NCBI GenBank assembly: GCA_037951165.1
Contig: JBBDHG010000028.1
Span: 7,745,001-7,809,000, forward strand
Length of the DNA: 64,000 bases
Direction of reading: 5' to 3'
Origin: Lophius americanus
Lineage: Eukaryota > Chordata > Actinopteri > Lophiiformes > Lophiidae
Below the pieces are notes generated by a model. It had not been told where the DNA came from. It searched no databases and saw nothing but the letters and a program-made list of their open reading frames with translations. Each line of letters starts with the position of its first letter. Position 1 is the first letter of the stretch. The translations under genes and the position numbers were made by a program. Of this stretch, positions 22,433-33,105 are shown one piece after another.

Positions 22433-22834
22433 GAAAAATCCAGGAAAGTCTTAAGGTATTTTATTCGTGAAACACAAAAATGAGGGGGCAGGTAGGTAAG
22501 AAGCTGAGGTTGTAGTCCAGAGCTGTAACAAGACTGGAGGAGTGCCAGGCGTCAGCATCAGAGACAGGTTTAGGAACTCAGAAATCCATAGAGAAGTTGG
22601 TGCTCCTTTTTACTGAGGGTGTTCTGGCATCTGGGGTCCACCTGGATGAGCTTGAAAGTGTTGCCGGGAAAAGGACCACTTATAATACCATCCTTAAGCT
22701 GCTGTCAGCCTAACCTGACCCTGTATATGTTGAGGGAGAAGGCTAGGTTGATTAGTTGTCGCAAATAGTCCATTTAATGTAGTTTATTTGTAAACAAACA
22801 AACAAACCAAGCCAAGATCGGTGTCCTCCAAGAG

Positions 22835-23078
22835 ATGGTCGCTGGTGGGGATAAATGGGAAGGTTTGCATCAGGAAGGGTATCCGGCATAAAGTATGGTA
22901 TATCAAAATGCAGAAAATGAAACTGATTTCCAAACCAGATCCATTGGGGCCCTGGTTAACAAATACCAAGACTGGTACTGGTAGCCACATCAGTACCGAC
23001 GGTAACTATGGACTGAAAATGATGTTCTGTTTTGGTGACCATGAAAGGGAACAGCCGAAAGACGAAGAAGAAGATTTG
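22835..23078 (+). repeat. Decayed retroelement-like repeat ending in GAAGAAGAAG
   Basis: The blocks 'AGGAAGGGTATCCGGCATAA', 'GGGGCCCTGGTTAACAA', 'GTACTGGTAGCC' and 'GCCGAAAGACGAAGAAGAAG' follow a repeat order common in fish genomes. I connect it tentatively with an RTE-type LINE, but no protein domain is readable. Confidence 0.4.
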
Positions 23079-23731
23079 TAGACTAGGCAGATGTGGCAGA
23101 TGAGGCTGGTAAGTCAATACTTGAAATGGAACAGACTGAGAGATCAGTTTAGCAAGAGGGTCAGAAATCAGGAAATCTTCATACTGAGCCAATGATGAAT
23201 GTGTCACCAAGATTGATTTACAATTTTCAAAGAATACAGGTAGCTAACTGTGTTATATGCTGCTAGGAAAACAGATTGCTATTGATGTGTATGCTGTTTC
23301 TAACACAGTTCATGATTTATAATTGATCATTCCCCCATCTCTATAACAACTATTCTACTATTCAGTTGTAGAAGAAGCATTACAGAAGCTTTCTCTGGAC
23401 ACACACACACAGACACACTCACACACACATAGCTGAGTTGAAATACACGTCCAGTTCCTGCTTCTCATTAGCCAGCTTGTAGGTCAATAACTAATGTGTT
23501 TGCATTTACCTCCTGGGTGTTGCTGAAGAGTGAGGAAATGATGCTGCTTGAATGCATCCCTCCTCCTCCAGCAGCAGCAAATAAGTCTGCCGTACTAGAT
23601 CAAATCTTTGCCATCTGCTGTGTTTCAGAAAGTTTATCCCGATAAAGGAGCGAGACAATGAGGGACTGGGCAGAATAGGTTTGAAGCTGTTGTAACTACA
23701 TTATGTATGTTTTGGAATTGGAGGGAAATCC

Positions 23732-23752
23732 TTTTTTTTTTTTTTTTTTTTT
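23732..23752. repeat. (T)21 homopolymer
   Basis: Uninterrupted run of 21 thymines. Confidence 0.95.
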
Positions 23753-23844
23753 AGAAATCAGCCTAATTTTAACCCCTCATTTTCCTGCTCAACTGTTTGG
23801 TTGAGCTCATTTTGAGTTACTTAATGATCAAACTTCATACCCAC

Positions 23845-23938
23845 ATATACCTTATATCTATATATCTATATATATATATATATATTTATTTATATATATA
23901 TATATATATGGATATATACCTATATATGGATATATACC
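23845..23938. repeat. TA-rich microsatellite, interrupted
   Basis: Long alternating TA tract with TATC and GGATATATACC interruptions. It can form cruciform or slipped structures. Confidence 0.9.
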
Positions 23939-23992
23939 TTATCCAATAGTCCAATTTTATCGCAATTAAATAAACTGAAAGAAAATATATCT

Positions 23993-23995
<3 letters not shown>

Positions 23996-24036
<41 letters not shown>

Positions 24037-24038
24037 TT
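23996..24038. repeat. (TA)n microsatellite
   Basis: Near-pure TA tract of about forty bases. Confidence 0.95.
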
Positions 24039-24093
24039 TATTCTAGTAGTACATGTTCTACACACTAGAGGGAGATTTCTTACGAAAAAATTA

Positions 24094-24160
24094 CAAAATG
24101 CCAACGGAGAAACGATGATTCCATGAAATTCCCAACTTTTCTGGGAAATATGATTGATTC
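24094..24160 (-). mobile_element. Possible Helentron-like fragment (native start only)
   Basis: The stretch AACGATGATTCCATGAAATT followed by CCCAACTTTTCTGGGAAATA parallels the native-start end of family copies (for example 'GATGATTC...TTTCAGGGATAT' in N1). It is short and diverged, so this is a weak call. Confidence 0.3.
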
Positions 24161-25281
24161 CAAGGACAATAAGGCCCTCTATACAGAAAATTTGTACTGA
24201 TTTGGATTCTGTCAAAGGAGAAGTCCCCATCAGCTAAAAATGTAGAGAATACGCATTGAGAACTAAGTCCACCTCCCGATCAAGCGACAAGGTCCGGGCG
24301 AGGCGAAGGCCCTTGTTATCGCACTGCTTGGGAGGAAATGTAACTGGCAGGCGAGTGAGCCCTATGCGTCACGCCTGCCGCCCCAGAGCAGATCACACGG
24401 ACCTCACCATCTATATCTCAATGATTTCATTAGTTGGGTCTTCATGATTTTTGCGGCGAGGCTTTGCACGCTGTTTTCTTCTCTTTTGCTGAAAAGTATG
24501 ATCCTCCATTTGTCAAAACACAATCTGTTATCCAGCAACACATATTCATCATCTTCTTCCTCATTTTTTTTGGAGGTAAAATGTTTATAAATTGTCCTTC
24601 AGCCACTTCAACCTGTGAATAGCAGATACACAGATTCCTCTCTTTAAATGTCCATCAAAGGTGTGCGGTGTGGGTTGAAGAGGAACAAGAAAAGAAACTG
24701 GATTGGTCCAACCTCAGCCAGAGAAACAAAAAAAACAGGATGCATATTTGCCTGTGCATGCAAAAACAATCAGTGTATAATCTGCAGCATGTGTTGTCCG
24801 CTGAGTGTATACAGTATGCTCTCTTTACATTTTGCACGAATTAGCCTGACTTATACCTCCAATCTCTGGAAAACACACTCCGAGCTGAATTGCAACCTCA
24901 TTAAAAGAACATGATGCAATTTGGATCACATGTTGATAAGGGGCCACATTAGCTGGTCCATAAGGGACCCATCCACGCTGATATGGTGTGCATTGTTCCA
25001 GGCACGCAACGCACAGCAGCTTTGTAACCAGGCAATAACTAGGCAATTCAGCCTCTCATGCAGGGAGATTGAATCCTTATTTTTCAGGAGAAGAGGGCTT
25101 CCTCCGGCAAAATCAAATAAGCTGTGAACGCCAAGAACTGCCTGACCACTGGTACTCAGATATAAAACCAATGAATAACGACCAAAGGCTAAACTTCCAG
25201 GTAAAAAGAGGTACTGAAGCTCAGCTTGTGTTTCTGTGTCCACATGTATTACACAGTCACATGATCCAAGCCTGTATTGTA
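24161..25281. other. High-complexity unique DNA, no gene recognised
   Basis: No coding domain is recognised despite overlapping frames of 60-130 codons. The part at 24830-25140 has the even, non-repetitive composition seen in conserved non-coding elements, which cannot be confirmed here. Confidence 0.4.
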
Positions 25282-25450
25282 CAGTGCATTCAGAAAGTAT
25301 CTGGATCCCTTTAGTTCTTATCATTTTCCAGCCTCATACTAAAATCATTCAAAATCATTTTTTCTCTCTTTGCTCTATAATCTGTTTATCATAATATCAC
25401 TGAAAGTCTAAACAGAATTGTAAATTAGTTTTTTTCAAAAAATTTAAAAA
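25282..25450 (+). mobile_element. Tc1/mariner terminal fragment (different family)
   Basis: After a TA dinucleotide the sequence reads CAGTGCATTCAGAAAGTAT and later 'CCAGCCTCATACTAAAATC' and 'CATTTTTTCTCTCTTTGC'. These match the order of the terminal inverted repeat of a common fish Tc1 family (CAGTGCATCCGGAAAGTATT type). No transposase follows. The fragment ends where Helentron copy N3 begins. Confidence 0.55.
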
Positions 25451-25454
25451 TAAC

Positions 25455-25965
25455 CTAGACCTGTGCTGTTGTCCCAGAGAACAAGGATATATCTCCGAAA
25501 AACTCCCTAAATCCCTGTGTTTTACTAGTAATCCCACTGATTAAACTCCTCAAACTAAATGTAAAATTAGATCCCAATAAGCTCCCCTTAGTGAGTAAAA
25601 TACGAGATATACATGATAGAGCTCCGCAAGTGAAGTCATATGCCACATATCTAGACTATATCGGACTAACCCCTAGGAAGTTCCATCCACAAAACAGTGT
25701 TCTTTAAACAAAGTACCTCATAGTGAGTAAAATATGAACTAAAAAATATGATACAAACAGGATAGATTTCCTTCCGGTCAATTAATCTGCACTTAATTTG
25801 GACTAAATCAAATTAAATGTTAGAAAGTTATGTCTTACTAAACAGTGTTATACATAAAAAAAAAGAACCCCCTAATGTAAACTTTCACAGTAAGAAAATG
25901 TTTAAATATATTTGAGTTATTGCGTCAATACAAAGGGTCTGTAGTGGCAGTGGCATTGACATATA
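25455..25965 (-). mobile_element. Helentron-like element, copy N3 (native start lost)
   Basis: The native terminus (CTAG) is at 25455-25458, followed inward by the decayed hairpin (GTGCTGTTGTCCCAGAGAAC) and 'GGATATATCTCCGAAAAACT'. The internal unit starting 'AGTGAGTAAAATAYGA' occurs twice, at about 25580 and 25725, so the copy carries two tandem units of roughly 140 bases. It fades out after 'GGGTCTGTAGTGGCAG'. Confidence 0.55.
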
Positions 25966-27489
25966 ACAAGACATATTTGCAGACACAAATCGCAGTCATT
26001 CATATCCACACTGGATTCAGGGATTTTTATTAGTTCTTCTCTGCAGATTCTCGCAGTCTCTGTCAGGCTGGATGGGGATGTCAGTGAACCGACATGTATT
26101 TTAAATTTTAGACTCAATATACTTCATGATATATTTAGCAGAGTTTTACCAGTGAAAAAGTTCTTTATTTAGTTGTATGTATTTGTACTTTAGTAGCGGG
26201 GACTGTAGCAGAGTTGATGCTGGTCAAAGATGTTGGACAGCTAACTGCCAAGGCTCTATTTTTCTTCATTCTCTCTTTGTTTTTCTGTCACTCAGAGCCA
26301 GAACTGATTCTATCTGCAGGCAGAATGAGCACTTGTTTAAACCCCTTTCAACAATTAGATTGATACAGACACTTCAGCCATGCAACTCAAAGGCAGACTG
26401 CCCGCCGGTATTTTTTTTTCTTCTCACCTGGCTGCCCCCCCTCCCATATCCACCTTCACTTCGCCCTACCTCTCCTCTCTCGCCTCATTATCACTCTCTT
26501 GTGCCTTGACCTGGACTCTTTCTCAATGTTTTAGTATCGATTATACTCAGGTGTGAACCTGATGTAACAGAGCTGAGATGTGTACACATTTTTCTTTGCG
26601 CCCCCTGAAAGGTTTTTCTTCAAAACAGCCAGGCCGCTGATGTTGAGTTCCCTCAGTAGAAGCCAACAACAATCTGCTTACTTTCAGAAAGACATGGACA
26701 GCTTTTTGAAGTGTCAACTTGCAGATATGTGGCAGAGGATATGTAGTAAAAAAGTGTTTGGTTTCCTTTTACTAGCTGAATCTTCTGTGACAATCTCCAC
26801 GTGCATGTCGATCCCATCACCGTTTAAACAGCAATGTAAATGCACATTCCACACCGTACTTTGCATACTCATAATTAATTTATGTTTAGTGGCCAACACA
26901 CATTGTTCAACCCTACTGTAAATGTGTCAGAGTTAATTTTCAACTGTCACCCCTTGGCGAGATGTTAAATTAACTAATAAATCTTCAGAAATTTTACTAT
27001 TGCACAACAACACCACCTTTCCACACAGTGTTGAATGCTAAAAGTAGAGTCTCGCAAGGAGGTATTGCTCAAAGGCTGAGCAAATTGCATCACATTAAAA
27101 ATGTAAAGCTTTAGTGGACTGAATTTGTACACAATGAGGAACAATAGTGACACATATTGTTTCCCTTGGAAAGATGCTCTCTCATTGTACAACAGAAGTG
27201 TTGTTTTTGAAGACAGGAGTAATCCGAGAAATTACAGTGTAAAACTTTAGTGGAGAATAAAGTATAAACCGTCCAACCATGTGACTGATAACGCCCTATT
27301 CTCCCAGGTCTTCGATGGGTCAGGCCATGATGCTCCCTTGCTGAGCTTCACTTGTTTCAAAGGGCATGCAATATTTAATGATGATATGCCTGAAGCTTAC
27401 TCAGCTGTGATACTATCTGGATGGACACCATGCTTCATTGAAGTACTTATTCCGTATACCTCGTTCTTTGTAAATTCATGGTGGATAAC
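25966..27489. other. Unique DNA, no gene recognised
   Basis: Nothing recognisable was found. Frames of about 110 codons on the plus strand (26177-26921) show no domain or splice context. Confidence 0.45.
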
Positions 27490-27916
27490 CTGGTAGCACT
27501 TTACATTACAGAATGGTAATAAGATGGTAATAGTGTGGTAATAAAGAGGTAGTAAATATTTAATACCGTGTATTTACCAAAGTAATCACTTAGTAATAGA
27601 CTGGTAATAATAATGGGTAAATATGGGTAATATTTCACTGGAATTTATGTAACAGAACAATAATGGTCTGAAAACTAAGTGTAACAATTAGAAAATACAT
27701 TTCTAAGATAGAAATGAAGAAAACATATTTGGTAATAGTAAAGTAATACTTTGATAAAATTCTAACGATGAAATGGTTATATCAGTTTAATATTTGGATT
27801 CAAAGGGTAATATTTTCTCAATATTATAGGCTACAGTCAGCGTAATATCTCCAAACTAAATTTTAAATTGGTATTTACCATATTATAATGCTGAAACTAA
27901 TCCAACACTAATGTTC
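27490..27916. repeat. GGTAATA-rich repeat of unknown family
   Basis: Starting at CTGGTAGCACTTTACATTAC, the motif GGTAATA or GTAATA recurs more than ten times in about 170 bases, with scattered later copies. It looks like an old transposable element or simple-sequence expansion. The SINE S3 lies at its right edge. Confidence 0.45.
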
Positions 27917-28167
27917 GGGTGGCTGTGGCTCAGTGGGTAGAGCGGCCGTCTCCCGATCGGAAGGTAGCCGGTTCAAATCCCACCAGGGTCTACTTGTCGT
28001 AGGGTCCTTGAGCAAGACCCTGAATCCTTAGCTCCCCGGGCGCTCCACGAGGGGCTGCCCACTGCTCCCTCAGGGATGGGTCAAATGCAGAGAAGTAATT
28101 TCACTATGTTGTACTCAATGACTATGTGACTAATAAAGGATTGTTTCTGTTTCTGTTGTTTCTGTTC
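27917..28167 (+). mobile_element. tRNA-derived SINE, copy S3 (best preserved)
   Basis: The head is tRNA-like with a recognisable RNA polymerase III A box (TGGCTCAGTGG, 27926-27936) and B box (GGTTCAAATCC, 27970-27980). The body follows: 'CCTTGAGCAAGACCCTGAAT', 'GCTGCCCACTGCTCCC' and 'AATGCAGAGAAGTAATTTC'. The 3' end reads 'ACTAATAAAGG' and a TTTCTG-repeat tail. The 3' end resembles the end of the CR1/Rex1-like LINE at 7719-8205, as expected when a SINE borrows its partner's tail. Not a functional tRNA: the acceptor pairing and anticodon loop are not maintained. Confidence 0.8.
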
Positions 28168-29464
28168 AAAACATTCACTTTTGTTTCAAGGTAATACTGT
28201 TCATATTCTATGTTTAATCTTGTGACTTCTTACCTAGAAACACTTCTAGATATAGACATAAGCAAGAATAATTGCTATAATATGCAAAGCTATCTGTTTC
28301 TAGTTTATTTCATCGTTATATTGGATTAAACCAAAATATGCAGAGGTGCAGAGATTACCTGGAAACACGTGTGGTAGTTTCTGTGTAATAACCATGTATC
28401 AGTAATACAAAATGCAAAACCACCTGTTTCTATTTAATCCCTTTTAAATAATTTCTTCTAAACTCACAAAATAGCCTCTCACCGTACAGTGTTATAATCA
28501 AAACTGTTTGGGGAAAAACAAATAACATAAATGTATGCTCTATATACACAATATATATATATATATATATATATGTGCAATATTAACAGACATCCCATAT
28601 ATTTCTATACCTCGTCTTGTTTATTTTGTCCATATTTATATCTTCATTTCCGTTTAGTGTGTCTCGGCCTTAGTTTATTTTGTTTTTTTTGTTTTTTTAC
28701 ATTTTTGGATTTGTACATTGTCACATGGACTCAATTTTTGTCAAATTTATCATGCTTGCTTTTCTACATCATTAATCTGGCATCCTATGCTGAATTCTAT
28801 GTCATTTTATGTGGACTCACACACAAGCAATTCAGTGTCTCTGCTGTCATCGCTGTCATTCCCAGCAGCTCACTCTTCAGGCCTGCCCGATGTCTGATAA
28901 TGACAATGTTTGCCAACATATCAGCAAAAACAGAATTTGCATATATGTCATTTAAGAGATCTGCTGTTCTCATGCACTAAGTAAAAAACAAACACACACA
29001 ACCTTCCACCTTCACCGTTTATCCTCTGGTGGTGAAGGACGTCCGATTACAGTGCACACACATTAGGGAGACAAATAAACATCTATGCTAATATTCACAC
29101 ATACTGGCAATTTACCAATTCAACTTTATTGCATGTTTTTGGACTCTAGGAGTCCAGGTCCCAGTCCCAGGTCTAGATTACAACCTTCAATCCTTTTGTA
29201 CTGGAATTTCAGCAAATCCTTAACTGTTTTTTGTTTTGTGCTCATTGGGGTTAGTCCTGTCTAATTTCATCCTGTTTTAACGATGTAAAACCACTTTGTC
29301 AATTCATATTATTATTTACCGAGAGAACCCTCTGTTATATAAATATTAACATGAGGGTTATCTCAATCAGTTGGTCTTTTGGTGTGCCTTGTTCCTTTTT
29401 TTTTTAAACAATTAATCGTGTTAATTCGGAAAAATAAGTATGTTTTTTAAATGGATAGATACTA
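28168..29464. other. Unique DNA, no gene recognised
   Basis: A TA tract lies at 28551-28574. The stretch 28820-28975 is high-complexity with 'ATTTGCATATATGTCAT' (an octamer-like ATTTGCAT) and might be conserved non-coding DNA. The 149-codon frame starting at 28531 begins inside the TA tract and has no domain. Confidence 0.4.
28551..28574. repeat. (AT)n microsatellite
   Basis: Pure AT dinucleotide tract. Confidence 0.9.
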
Positions 29465-29466
29465 GA

Positions 29467-29787
29467 TTTAATGGTAAATGGACTGTACTAATTTAGCGTT
29501 TTGATTGTCTGCTTTTTTAAACTACTCAAAGCACTGTACATTGTGGGCCGGCATTCACCCATTCATATAAACATTCATAAAGTGGTAACAGAGGCTGCCA
29601 TGCTCCAAATGCTCATCAGGACAAGTAACAATTCACGCCAACATTCATACACCAATGAAACAGCCATTAGGAGCAACTTGGAGATTCAGTATCTTGCTCA
29701 AGGACACTTCAACATGTGCACTGCAGTGGCTGGGGATCGAACCACCAACATACAACAACCGCTATACCAACTGAGCCACCGTCACCC
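29467..29787 (-). mobile_element. tRNA-derived SINE, copy S4 (second SINE family)
   Basis: On the minus strand the head contains the A box TGGCTCAGTTGG (complement at 29767-29778) and the B box GGTTCGATCCC (complement at 29733-29743). The body has 'TGTCCTTGAGCAAGATACTG', 'GGCAGCCTCTGTTACCAC' and 'GTGAATGCCGGCCCA'. The 3' end is 'GTACAGTCCATTTACCATTA' at 29469-29490. This is a widespread teleost SINE type with a body different from S3. It lies right beside the Tc1 copy T2. Confidence 0.75.
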
Positions 29788-29788
29788 T

Positions 29789-30571
29789 ATAAGACATTAC
29801 TCAGAAAAATAAAGGGGACACATAATCATCACAGTGTAACTCCAAGTCAATCACACCTCCGGTACATCAACTTATTCAATCTGGAGGCAATAATGATTCT
29901 GAATCAATTTCACCTGCTTTTGTGCAAATGGAGCAGACAACAGGTGGAAAGGAGAGGCAATTAGCGAGACAAGGGATTAGATCTTCATCCCATTATGAGT
30001 ATGCTGGTAAATTGAGCCCTGGGTTCCTTCTGGTGCATGAAAATGCCCGGCCTCATGTAGCTGGAGTTTGTCAGCCGTTCCTGGATTATGAACTGTCCCG
30101 ACTGCTCCCCTGACCTGAATCTAATCAAGCAACGTGGGACATCATGTAATGTTGCAACCAACGTCGCCACGTCGCACCACAAACTGTCAGGACTGATGCC
30201 CTAATCCAGGTCTGGGGGGAGATCACCCTGGAGACCATCCGTCGTCTCATCAGGAGGATTGAGACGTTTTAGGGAGTGCAAACAGGCGCTTGGAGGCCAT
30301 ACACACTTCTGAGCCACATTATATTTTGTCTTGAGGAAATTCACAAAAGTCGGATCAGCCTGGGATCTCATTTTTCCACTTTGATTTTTAGTATGATTCT
30401 GAATCCAGTCGTCAATGCGTTATGATTTTCGCGTCCATTGATTGTTCTGACGTAATTTTGTTCTCAACATATTACACTATGTAATAAACAAAGATTTTCA
30501 ACTGGACTATTTTATTCCTCCTGATCAGGGATGTATGATTTAAGTTTTCCTCTTTTTTTTTTAAATAGTAA
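29789..30571 (+). mobile_element. Tc1/mariner element, copy T2 (internally deleted)
   Basis: Same family as T1. The left end 'ACTCAGAAAAATAAAGGGGA' and the right end 'AGTTTTCCTCTTTTTTTTTT' form an imperfect inverted pair. Shared internal sequence includes 'AATTTCACCTGC', 'GAGGAAATTCAC', 'TTTTCCACTTTGATTTTTAG' and 'TCAACTGGACTATTTTATTC' near the right end. The first half of the transposase is deleted; only the C-terminal part remains (separate entry). Confidence 0.7.
30016..30305 (+). pseudogene. C-terminal Tc1 transposase remnant (copy T2)
   Basis: The frame encodes PGFLLVHENARPHVAGVCQP, matching the second catalytic block of Tc1 transposases. The usual aspartate before NARPH is replaced by glutamate (GAA at 30039-30041). 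Next comes a 'PDLNLIKQ' stretch where the third catalytic Asp/Glu position has become lysine and one base is missing, followed by 'WDIM'-type sequence in another frame. The end matches the 'VAPQTVR...ALIQVWGEI' C-terminus in yet another frame. Catalytically dead. Confidence 0.65.
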
Positions 30572-30852
30572 TATTAAGTATTATTTTCTTTCAATCGCAC
30601 CTTGAAACATACCTCTTTAAGCTGGTCTTCTCATTCTAATTGTAATCTTCTAACTCCATTATTTATTTGGTTAGAACATTTTTTATAATATAATACCTTA
30701 CAACTTCTGGTGTACGCAGTTTAGGGGTCCTTTCACATCTTATTTGGCCACCAACCCTGTATGAAACTCTAATTTAAAAAAGTGGAAAAAATGGAGAGAC
30801 TGATGAGCTCATATGCAAAAGAAGTGTCTTTGTCTTACGATTATAGGGTTCT

Positions 30853-31255
30853 ATGGCAAATGAGTCCCAGAGCTACCCATCTCCCATCTATCAATTGCAC
30901 CAAGTTAAGACTGGAGATGACGTTAATGGAGTCTCGGACCCATTTGTAGCCCAAGCTGCCCCCATCCTGGTTACAGGGAAGAAATATGAAGCCATGGAGG
31001 AGGACTGGGGGGCAGTGCAGCTAGAAGCTGGTAGCAGATGTGGGCCAGCTGACATTGTGCTAACCAACCTCCGACCAGACCTCTAACTGTGACTGATTTC
31101 ATTCCAGTTCATCTATTTCACTGAGCTCACAGTGCCCTGTGAAATGCAGTCGAGGAAGCCTACGAGTGCATAAGCTGGGGTACACAGAGATAGCAACTTA
31201 TGTGCAACAATGAGGCCGTAAAGCAAAGTATCGACTGGTTGAAGTAGGCTATAGA
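30853..31255 (+). pseudogene. LINE ORF remnant with RPDL...ELTVP nuclease-like motif
   Basis: The first frame (30853-31086) ends in DIVLTNLRPDL and a stop. In other frames follow ELTVPCE, AVEEAYE, then KLGYTEIATYVQQ and RKAKYRLVEVGY up to 31254. This order (RPDL, ELTVP-E, EEAYERKK, VEVGxRGF) is common in fish LINE-derived ORFs. The PD...E-L-T-V arrangement recalls PD-(D/E)XK restriction-like nucleases. The remnant has at least three breaks and is cut off by the hAT terminus at 31257. The exact LINE clade is not assigned. Confidence 0.45.
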
Positions 31256-31256
31256 G

Positions 31257-32137
31257 CAAGGGTGGGCAAACTATGGCCCGCTGGCCACATTGGTCCTTTT
31301 AATCTGGCCCGCTGAAGATTGTTACAGAATTGCCCAAATCAAATCATATCATAATTATGACTGCATTCATTTGACCTTGTCCTGTAAGGCATGGCATTCG
31401 ACCAGGTGGCGCATTTGACTTCGGCCTGTAATGCCTGGCGTCCCACCAGGTGGCGCATTAGGCGGAGTGATACATTGACTTGATTTTGCGAAGCCCGGGC
31501 TACTGTCTTTTGTTACTCTGCTACTGCTCTGAACAGATCTGCAACAATGAGTGGGCCAAAGAAAAGAAAAGTCGACAGTGAGTGCCGAGTGATTAATAAG
31601 GAATGGACAACTAAATACTTAAAAAAAACTGGACGAAAGTAATGACATAAAGGACACCGCTCAGCTTTCAATTTTTATCAGTGAGATTAATGACAATTTT
31701 GAGATAACGGAGGAGTTTTTGGCCATGGAATCCCTAAAGGGGAAAACACAGGGAGAGGACTTGAATGACAGCGTGTTGGGGGTCATCAAGAGGCACAAGC
31801 TACCTTGGAGTACGCTCGCCAATGTTACCACAGATGGATCACAAAATCTGACTGGAAAGCACTTGGTACAACTGTGGTTGTATGTTCCACAGGAAGGAAG
31901 GAATGCTGGAGCGACATCTCTTTTTTCCACACCATCCAGACCTGATACACATACAGATGTGGATGTTAGTCCAGACAACCTTGTAGCTATCAAAGTTGCA
32001 GCATCGTTTTTTTATTCGGGTAGACACAAACTTTATTGCAACTGTCTCCATTTGGTAAAACCAAAAGCACCAAATCAATCGGAAATCTCTGGTTTACTGC
32101 TCCATTTGACACAAATAATACAGTTTTGGTCTGAGTG
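31257..32137 (+). mobile_element. hAT-type DNA transposon 1 (decayed, right end not found)
   Basis: The left terminus reads CAAGGGTGGGCAAACTATGG then CCCGCTGGCCACATTGG, a typical hAT inverted-repeat start. A transposase remnant follows at 31547. I found no matching inverted end to the right, so the element is probably truncated. It sits directly against the LINE remnant ending at 31255, as though inserted into it. Confidence 0.6.
31547..32137 (+). pseudogene. hAT transposase remnant (Charlie-like, GTF2IRD2-related type)
   Basis: An ATG at 31547 opens MSGPKKRKVDSECRVINKEW, the start of a BED-finger hAT transposase, and stops at 31640. The BED finger itself is deleted. After 31660 the sequence encodes QLSIFISEINDNFEITEEFL and, in a frame to 32138, NDSVLGVIKRHKLPWSTLAN followed by VTTDGSQNLTGK, the conserved TDG block that carries a catalytic aspartate in this family. 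The C-terminal dimerisation region is absent. The closest named proteins I can think of are the transposase-derived part of GTF2IRD2 and similar Charlie elements. Confidence 0.6.
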
Positions 32138-33105
32138 ATGGGCACAAGTTATTGGACATCTAATTATATAGCTACGGAGTGTTTTATGGAAGTAGGACAT
32201 ATTGTCCATCAAAGTAAAAGCGGCCTAAAGACTGACCCAGTTTATCATCGCTCCCTCTCTCAAACATGTCCACAAAGACAAGCTGTCAGATAGTGGCCTC
32301 TTTTCTGGTCCATGGCTCACACCTGCCACCCCTTCTCTCAAACGCAAACACTAGAACACACACACACACACACAAACATCAATTTACAATCAGCAAACAT
32401 TACATGCACACCCTCAAAGACAAATGTCCAAAAAGTAAAAAAAACCTCAAAGATGGATCTCTGTGAGCTTGAGCTGGAACGCCATGCTGTGCGTTTTTCC
32501 CACTCATCATGACACTGGCAGCCAGCTGCTGGGCATCTTTTTTGTTGTAACCCCTGATAGCTCATCCCTCACCTAGAATACTTCACTGTCAGGGAGAAAG
32601 ATATGTGCACAGAACCAAAAAGGCTTCAAAGCTTGAAGGAATGGAAGGATGCTGAGACAATGAAGCAGGTTCGTCTTCACATTTGCCATCAAAATGTTGA
32701 TAGCCTCTCATAAAAAATGTATCTGATGTGAGGCTAAAATAGCACATCCAATGCAACATCCCATTCCTGGGTGCACACTATCACCTGCCTTCGCAGCAAA
32801 TTTTGTTTTACCAAGTAGTTTGCCGTCAGTTCCCTTTCCTACATTGCTTAGGTTAGGACCAACACGAGGAATGCATGATTCATTCTTCTGTTTTCTATAG
32901 ATTTGTTTCATCCACTGACAATCGTCCATAACGGTCGTGACTGTGAAATCAGTCCTCAGGAAAGAGATGTGCCATTTCTTGTTCAAACTTTTGAGGAAAA
33001 GGATGAAAATACCTGTGGTCTTGGTGGTCCTGGGGTTTCGAGGCAGTTTCCATGAGATCCATCATCTAGTATAGATTATTGTGGATCACATCGACCGCAT
33101 TTATA
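32138..33105. other. Unique DNA with one CA microsatellite, no gene recognised
   Basis: The CA tract is at 32355-32374. A 92-codon minus-strand frame at 32708-32986 is open but shows no domain I recognise. Confidence 0.4.
32355..32374. repeat. (CA)n microsatellite
   Basis: About ten CA dinucleotides. Confidence 0.9.

Larger units (their letters stand above)
23079..24093. other. Unique DNA with microsatellites, no gene recognised
   Basis: The stretch holds a CA-rich patch at about 23400-23430, the T run at 23732-23752 and the TA tracts listed separately. No gene is recognised. Confidence 0.45.

Noticed and set aside
27917..27990. True tRNA gene
   Set aside because: A and B boxes are present, but cloverleaf pairing is not maintained and the sequence continues into a SINE body and tail.
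28531..28980. 149-codon plus-strand open frame
   Set aside because: It begins inside a TA microsatellite, is phenylalanine/tyrosine-rich from T-rich DNA and has no domain.
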